Assembly: GCA_937859825.1 (NCBI GenBank)
Contig: CALMAP010000355.1
Coordinates: forward strand, 1 to 6,596
DNA from: an uncultured Terriglobus sp.
GTDB lineage: Bacteria; Acidobacteriota; Terriglobia; Terriglobales; Acidobacteriaceae
Length of the DNA: 6,596 bases
Direction: 5' to 3'
The notes under the pieces are model-generated. The model did no database searches. It saw nothing but the letters and a program-made list of their open reading frames with translations, and was not told the origin of the DNA. Positions 5,943 through 6,596 of this stretch are shown piece by piece. Both the position numbers and the translations under genes were made by a program. Position 1 is the stretch's first letter, and the number at the start of each line of letters is the position of its first letter.

Positions 5943-6596
5943 ATGTCTACACGTGGAGTAGCTGAGAGAGTCGGCTTTACCTCCGTGCAGGGCGCGGAGC
6001 AATTTGCCGGGATGCGCACCGGAGAAGGCTTCCTGGGCCGCCCTTCCGTCACGAGCACAGTATGGGCCCTGCTTGATTTCGTCACGACACTGATTGCCGC
6101 GCTGATTGCCCTGCGATTCCGCAGCGACGTAGCGGAGAGCAGCGGCGTTCTCGGCTCTGCCGGGCTACGCGCCGATTTATGGGGCATGTTCGGTGTGTAT
6201 CTAGTGTGGTTCGCGGTCTGTCTGGTCTTCTTTACCGCGTCTTACGGGCTGTACGGACCGATCCAGAACCGCAGCGGGCTGCATGAGCAGCGCATGACTA
6301 TCCAGGCGACGCTGCTCGCCGGACTCATTCTCTGCGGATCCATTTATCTTTCCCGGGGTGAGGGTGTCTCGCGCATTGTCGTGATGCTCTCGGTCATGCT
6401 GACCGGTGCGATGCTTTGCGCCCGCCGCGCGTTATGGCGGTCGCTGGTGTACAGCCGCTATCGCGAAGGCGTTGACACACGGAATGTGCTCATCATCGGT
6501 GCCGGGCGCGTTGGACAGGCACTGCGGAACCATCTTGAATCACTTCGCCACCTGGGCTTTCGCTTTAAAGGATTTATCGCGCTCAGCGACGTCGAA
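5943..6596 (+). CDS. Polyprenyl glycosylphosphotransferase (exopolysaccharide sugar transferase), 5' part
   Basis: The frame is open for 218 codons from the ATG at 5943 to the window end. The visible part begins with a cytoplasmic-looking 35-residue segment, then four likely transmembrane helices (about 38-58, 79-98, 119-136, 143-160). It continues into a Rossmann-like domain starting NVLIIGAGRVGQAL (181-194), with the GxGxxG glycine pattern at 186-191, and then FKGFIAL (208-214). This layout is that of WbaP/WcaJ/CpsE-type enzymes, where the membrane part and a CoA-binding-like domain precede the catalytic bacterial sugar transferase domain, which would lie beyond the window. Such enzymes load the first hexose-1-phosphate onto undecaprenyl phosphate at the inner membrane. 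The start has GAAGGG six bases upstream, and an in-frame TGA at 5937-5939 rules out a longer protein. It probably opens an exopolysaccharide cluster. A membrane nucleotide-sugar dehydratase of the CapD type is the main alternative. Confidence 0.78.
   Translation, partial: MSTRGVAERVGFTSVQGAEQFAGMRTGEGFLGRPSVTSTVWALLDFVTTLIAALIALRFRSDVAESSGVLGSAGLRADLWGMFGVYLVWFAVCLVFFTASYGLYGPIQNRSGLHEQRMTIQATLLAGLILCGSIYLSRGEGVSRIVVMLSVMLTGAMLCARRALWRSLVYSRYREGVDTRNVLIIGAGRVGQALRNHLESLRHLGFRFKGFIALSDVE

Overview
The window looks like chromosomal DNA from a GC-rich Gram-negative bacterium. The gene set and protein style (a FIS-type sigma-54 response regulator, an Mla-like ABC ATPase with an acidic tail, an M20 dipeptidase and an exopolysaccharide-type sugar transferase) would fit an Acidobacteriota (Terriglobia-like) genome. 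That assignment is an inference from general resemblance and was not tested by any search. There are no rRNA or tRNA genes, insertion sequences, CRISPR arrays or phage genes. All six complete genes look intact, and two more genes run off the window edges.

Left part (1-1498, minus strand): an NtrC-type sigma-54-dependent response regulator is followed, 23 bases after its stop codon, by what looks like the first 15 codons of a membrane sensor histidine kinase that leaves the window. Together they probably form a two-component system. Signal input would be at the membrane, and output would be ATP-driven activation of sigma-54 promoters whose targets are not evident here.

Middle part (1499-2765): a 62-base divergent gap containing a notable dyad (1516-1559) separates the regulator from a single-domain rhodanese (plus strand). 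The rhodanese converges, with a 9-base gap, on a class I SAM-dependent methyltransferase (minus strand, 1897-2679). The methyltransferase is in turn divergent from the next operon across an 86-base gap that should hold both promoters. A near-consensus sigma-54 -24/-12 element sits at the 3' end of the methyltransferase gene, in antisense orientation.

Right part (2766-5790, plus strand): a tight operon of M20 metallopeptidase, mobA (molybdenum cofactor guanylyltransferase) and an MlaF-like ABC ATPase. Each stop codon overlaps the next start by one base, so the three genes are very likely co-transcribed and translationally coupled although their functions look unrelated (peptide turnover, Moco maturation, lipid or Mce-type transport). 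After a 152-base gap a new gene starts at 5943. It encodes the membrane domain and the beginning of the Rossmann domain of a polyprenyl-phosphate sugar transferase, the usual first enzyme of an exopolysaccharide cluster, and is cut by the window end.

I do not see a convincing undescribed system. The most unusual items are the dyad between the regulator and the rhodanese, the acidic N-terminal tail and altered signature and D-loop motifs of the orphan ABC ATPase, and the one-base-overlap operon of unrelated functions.
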